A DNA stretch of 8,783 bases from DAOUMU01 sp034409055 (lineage in GTDB: Bacteria; Chloroflexota; Anaerolineae; 4572-78; J111). Location of the stretch: positions 1 to 8,783 of the forward strand of contig DAOUMU010000165.1 of NCBI GenBank assembly GCA_034409055.1. Reading direction: 5' to 3'. Of this stretch, positions 7,112 to 8,783 are shown in pieces. Numbering within the stretch: position 1 is the first letter of the stretch; the number at the start of each line of letters is the position of its first letter. A model generated the notes under the pieces. That model did not search any database. It was given only the letters and a program-made list of their open reading frames with translations, and was not told the origin of the DNA. The position numbers and the translations under genes were made by a program.

Positions 7112-7117
7112 TTAGAC
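7112..7117 (+). repeat. Right flanking direct repeat (target-site duplication) TTAGAC
   Basis: Perfect copy of the TTAGAC at 6852-6857, directly outside the right terminal inverted repeat and in the same orientation. Confidence 0.65.
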
Positions 7118-7208
7118 GACAGGTGTGGAGAAATTCTTGCCCGAGGGTTTGATAAAAATCCATATACCAGAAATGCATACCCAAATCGCGTCTATTCAGT
7201 CCCCGCCA

Positions 7209-8339
7209 TTACTTCTTCGGCAGCGTAATTTGGATCAATGTCCCCGGCCCATCTTCGGCCGGACCGATCTGGAAGACCCCCTCCATATCCTCAATAACAG
7301 TGGTGCGGACAATGTCCAGTCCCAGGCCCAGGTCGGTTTCGGGATCGAAATTGGGGGGTAAACCGCGTCCATCATCTCTGACCGTTAACTGCAAGAATTG
7401 GTCTTCATCGGCCAGGGTAATGGTGATGTGACCCTGGTTACGCCCAACCATGCCGTGCTCCAGGGCGTTTTGCAGCAGTTCGTTGGCCACCAGGGCCAGG
7501 CTGGTGGCCCGTTGCGAGGATAATTTGATGTTGTCACCGCTGACGGAGATGGTAATGTCCGCTTCGGGATTAACCATGTTACTGGAAATGGTGGTGGACA
7601 CGCGCTTGATTAAATCGAGCGTGCCTACTTTATCCTCTACGCCTGTTTCCGATAATATTTCGTGGACGGTGGCGATACTCAAGACACGATTGATGGTTTC
7701 ATTCAAAATGTTCTGAGGCGACAGCTTTTTGGGCTGGGCCATCTGCAAACGCAGCAGCATGGCGATGGTTTGCAAATTGTTTTTGACCCGGTGGTGCATC
7801 TCCTGAACCAGGGCGGTATGGACCAGTTGGGCCTTCTCCAGGGCGACGGCGGCTAACTCGGTGATGAAGCCAAAAAGCTCTATCTCGTCCTCGGTGAATT
7901 GGTGAGGGACCGCGGTTTGTACGTTGGCTGCGCCAATGACCTTGCCCCGACTGACCAGGGGCGTGGCCATTAGGGAGGGGAACTTGCTTTCGCCGGAACC
8001 GACCACGTGGTAAAACCGTTTATCGGCAAAAGCGTCGGTCACAGCCACGGTCTGGCGATGCCGGGCGGCCCAGCCGGTCAGGCCGGCTCCACGGGCCAGG
8101 TAGACCTGGCCAATGCCGGCCTTATTGAGGCCGGTGGTGGCGGCCAGCACCAATTTATCCCTGGTTTGGTTATACAGGTAGATAGAGCAGGAATCTATGT
8201 GCATGACTTCGGTCGTACGGCGGGTGATGAGGTCCAGCGTATCGGCCAAATCTCGGGCCTCGGCAATGGCCCGGCTGATTTCCCGCACCGCGGCCAGTTG
8301 ATCACTTTTTTGTTTGAGTTTGGCTTCCAGGGAGGGCAT
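7209..8339 (-). CDS. Soluble GAF-HisKA_2-HATPase sensor histidine kinase (PdtaS-like)
   Basis: This 376-residue protein has no membrane segment. A short N-terminal helix (LEAKLKQKSDQLAAVREIS) leads into a GAF sensor domain at about 25-168 (SIYLYNQTRDKLVLAATTG, GLTGWAARHRQTVAV, SLMATPLVSRGKVIGAANV). The dimerisation/phosphoacceptor helix EMHHRVKNNLQTIAMLL is HisKA_2 type, with H183 as the likely phosphorylated His. The HATPase domain has N-box ANELLQNALEH (285-295), G1 DDGRGLP (322-328) and G2 LGLGLDIVRT (337-346). All catalytic boxes look intact, so it is predicted active. Relatives usually signal to ANTAR or other response regulators; none is in the window, so it is an orphan here, or its partner lies beyond the right edge. 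The ATG at 8337-8339 is preceded by AGGA (8349-8352); the stop is TAA. The GAF ligand is unknown. The minisatellite begins 18 bases upstream of the start. Confidence 0.92.
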   Translation of the reverse strand: MPSLEAKLKQKSDQLAAVREISRAIAEARDLADTLDLITRRTTEVMHIDSCSIYLYNQTRDKLVLAATTGLNKAGIGQVYLARGAGLTGWAARHRQTVAVTDAFADKRFYHVVGSGESKFPSLMATPLVSRGKVIGAANVQTAVPHQFTEDEIELFGFITELAAVALEKAQLVHTALVQEMHHRVKNNLQTIAMLLRLQMAQPKKLSPQNILNETINRVLSIATVHEILSETGVEDKVGTLDLIKRVSTTISSNMVNPEADITISVSGDNIKLSSQRATSLALVANELLQNALEHGMVGRNQGHITITLADEDQFLQLTVRDDGRGLPPNFDPETDLGLGLDIVRTTVIEDMEGVFQIGPAEDGPGTLIQITLPKK

Positions 8340-8357
8340 TTGGGTCTATCCTAACAA

Positions 8358-8444
8358 GGTAGCAAGGTGGCAGGGTAGCAGGGTAGCAGGGTGGCAGGGT
8401 GGCAGGGTAGCAGGGTAGCAGGTAGCAGGGTGGCAGGGTAGCAG
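8358..8444. repeat. Octanucleotide minisatellite, 11 units of GGTRGCAG
   Basis: Eleven tandem units of GGTAGCAG or GGTGGCAG span 87 bp. One unit lacks its last base (7 nt) and the first ends CAA instead of CAG. On the minus strand it reads as CTGCYACC repeats in the immediate upstream region or leader of the histidine kinase gene. It is non-coding. Copy-number change by slippage could alter kinase expression. Confidence 0.9.
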
Positions 8445-8526
8445 GTGACGTTCCGGTTTAGACGGTGCACGAAGCCTCCAACAATTAGAGATGTGACGCT
8501 ATACAAAGCATCCCTTTACGGCGATG

Positions 8527-8535
8527 ATTATCTCA
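8527..8535 (-). promoter_or_regulatory. Weak candidate extended -10 for the histidine kinase gene
   Basis: On the minus strand TGAGATAAT (TGn plus GATAAT, five of six consensus) lies about 190 bases before the kinase ATG. No -35 box is seen. If used, the transcript leader would contain the whole CTGCYACC minisatellite. The remainder of 8445-8619 shows no convincing gene on either strand; frames there lack good starts and family similarity. Confidence 0.25.
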
Positions 8536-8619
8536 TTTTACACCAACTTGGCCGGCAAGACCAGCCACAACCAAACAATGGGGGTATTTCAATTTGGGGG
8601 CAGATATATTGTGGAGTCG

Positions 8620-8662
8620 AGGCTTCAGCCGGTCGTGGCCTCGTTTGGACCGGCTGAAGCCT
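8620..8662. repeat. REP-like perfect 15-bp-stem hairpin
   Basis: AGGCTTCAGCCGGTC (8620-8634) and GACCGGCTGAAGCCT (8648-8662) are perfect inverted repeats around a 13-base loop. The GGCTTCAGCCGG core is itself nearly palindromic. No T-run follows on either strand, so it is not a classical intrinsic terminator; it resembles repetitive extragenic palindromes scattered through bacterial genomes. Confidence 0.8.
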
Positions 8663-8663
8663 A

Positions 8664-8783
8664 ATGCTACTAAGAAATGGGTTCAAGCAAAATCTGGTTG
8701 AGGAGTTCCTGACGGGCATCATTCCGGTCACCTTTGAGCGTCGGGAAAACAGCAGGGCGTCGGCGGACCTTTCTGGGTTCATA
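8664..8783 (+). CDS. Possible start of an unknown gene, cut off by right edge
   Basis: From ATG 8664-8666 forty codons are open to the edge: MLLRNGFKQNLVEEFLTGI, then IPVTFERRENSRASADLSGF. The composition looks protein-like (amphipathic helix, charged turn), whereas the frame on the opposite strand across the same DNA is Ser/Arg/Pro-rich and runs through the hairpin. Against it, there is no Shine-Dalgarno, and the start follows the hairpin by one base. No family is recognised. Confidence 0.3.
   Translation, partial: MLLRNGFKQNLVEEFLTGIIPVTFERRENSRASADLSGFI

Noticed and set aside
8445..8657. 70-codon open frame on the plus strand after the minisatellite
   Set aside because: It starts with GTG inside the repeat border, has no Shine-Dalgarno and ends within the hairpin; no recognisable protein pattern.
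8528..8782. 84-codon open frame on the minus strand at the right edge
   Set aside because: It runs through the 15-bp-stem hairpin, is rich in Ser, Arg, Pro and Cys, and shows no family pattern; the opposite strand looks more protein-like over 8664-8783.
1..8783. General recoding of TGA as Trp
   Set aside because: All other Trp codons in the genes here are TGG, and the BTAD regulator frame ends at TGA with only antisense-of-phnE sequence beyond it; one local mutation or error is simpler.
1..8783. CRISPR array, tRNA, rRNA or a defence or secretion gene cluster
   Set aside because: No spaced direct repeats of CRISPR size, no RNA gene patterns and no recognisable defence genes were seen; the only tandem array is the spacerless octamer repeat.

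Overview
The window is a piece of a bacterial chromosome of moderately high GC. It most resembles a member of the Chloroflexota (Anaerolineae-like): a very large BTAD/AAA/TPR transcriptional regulator, a GAF-HisKA_2 histidine kinase, a phosphonate-type ABC permease, and many short repeats and inverted repeats between genes. This assignment is inferred from gene types, not from a marker gene. There is no rRNA, tRNA, CRISPR array or phage gene.

Layout. (1) 1-1857, minus strand: a probable three-gene operon read right to left. It starts with an NmrA-type NAD(P)-binding oxidoreductase gene carrying an in-frame TGA at codon 239. A four-helix membrane protein follows, then a small ABM-like (dimeric alpha/beta barrel) protein cut by the left edge. 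Each start has a strong Shine-Dalgarno site. An orphan Shine-Dalgarno/ATG/stop (a two-codon ORF) sits between the last two genes. (2) 1858-2074: a divergent regulatory region with a near-consensus extended -10 box for the rightward gene, a weaker one for the leftward operon, and two perfect 11-bp direct repeats 21 bp apart. (3) 2075-5764, plus strand: a 1229-residue BTAD/AAA ATPase/TPR regulator. (4) 5592-6794, minus strand: what is left of a phosphonate-type ABC transporter operon. phnE is present. Upstream of it only the lipoprotein signal sequence of a probable phnD and the last ~32 codons of phnC remain, joined out of frame, so most of phnD and phnC appears to have been deleted. phnE also overlaps the 3' end of the regulator tail to tail by 173 bp. 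(5) 6852-7117: a compact 254-bp palindromic, MITE-like element with perfect 16-bp terminal inverted repeats, flanked by a perfect 6-bp direct repeat. (6) 7209-8339, minus strand: a soluble GAF-HisKA_2-HATPase histidine kinase. (7) 8340-8783: an octanucleotide minisatellite directly upstream of the kinase, a REP-like 15-bp-stem hairpin, and a possible short ORF running off the right edge.

How the parts may work together. The regulator sits divergently beside the oxidoreductase operon, and the direct repeats between them are of the sort bound by OmpR-like winged helices, so local control is plausible but unproven. The right half looks like a region in decay: a disrupted transporter operon, a non-autonomous mobile element beside it, and a kinase without a visible partner. 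I did not find a new multi-gene system. The unusual signals are the phnD/phnC deletion scar, the MITE-like element, the TGA in the oxidoreductase gene and the repeats around the kinase.
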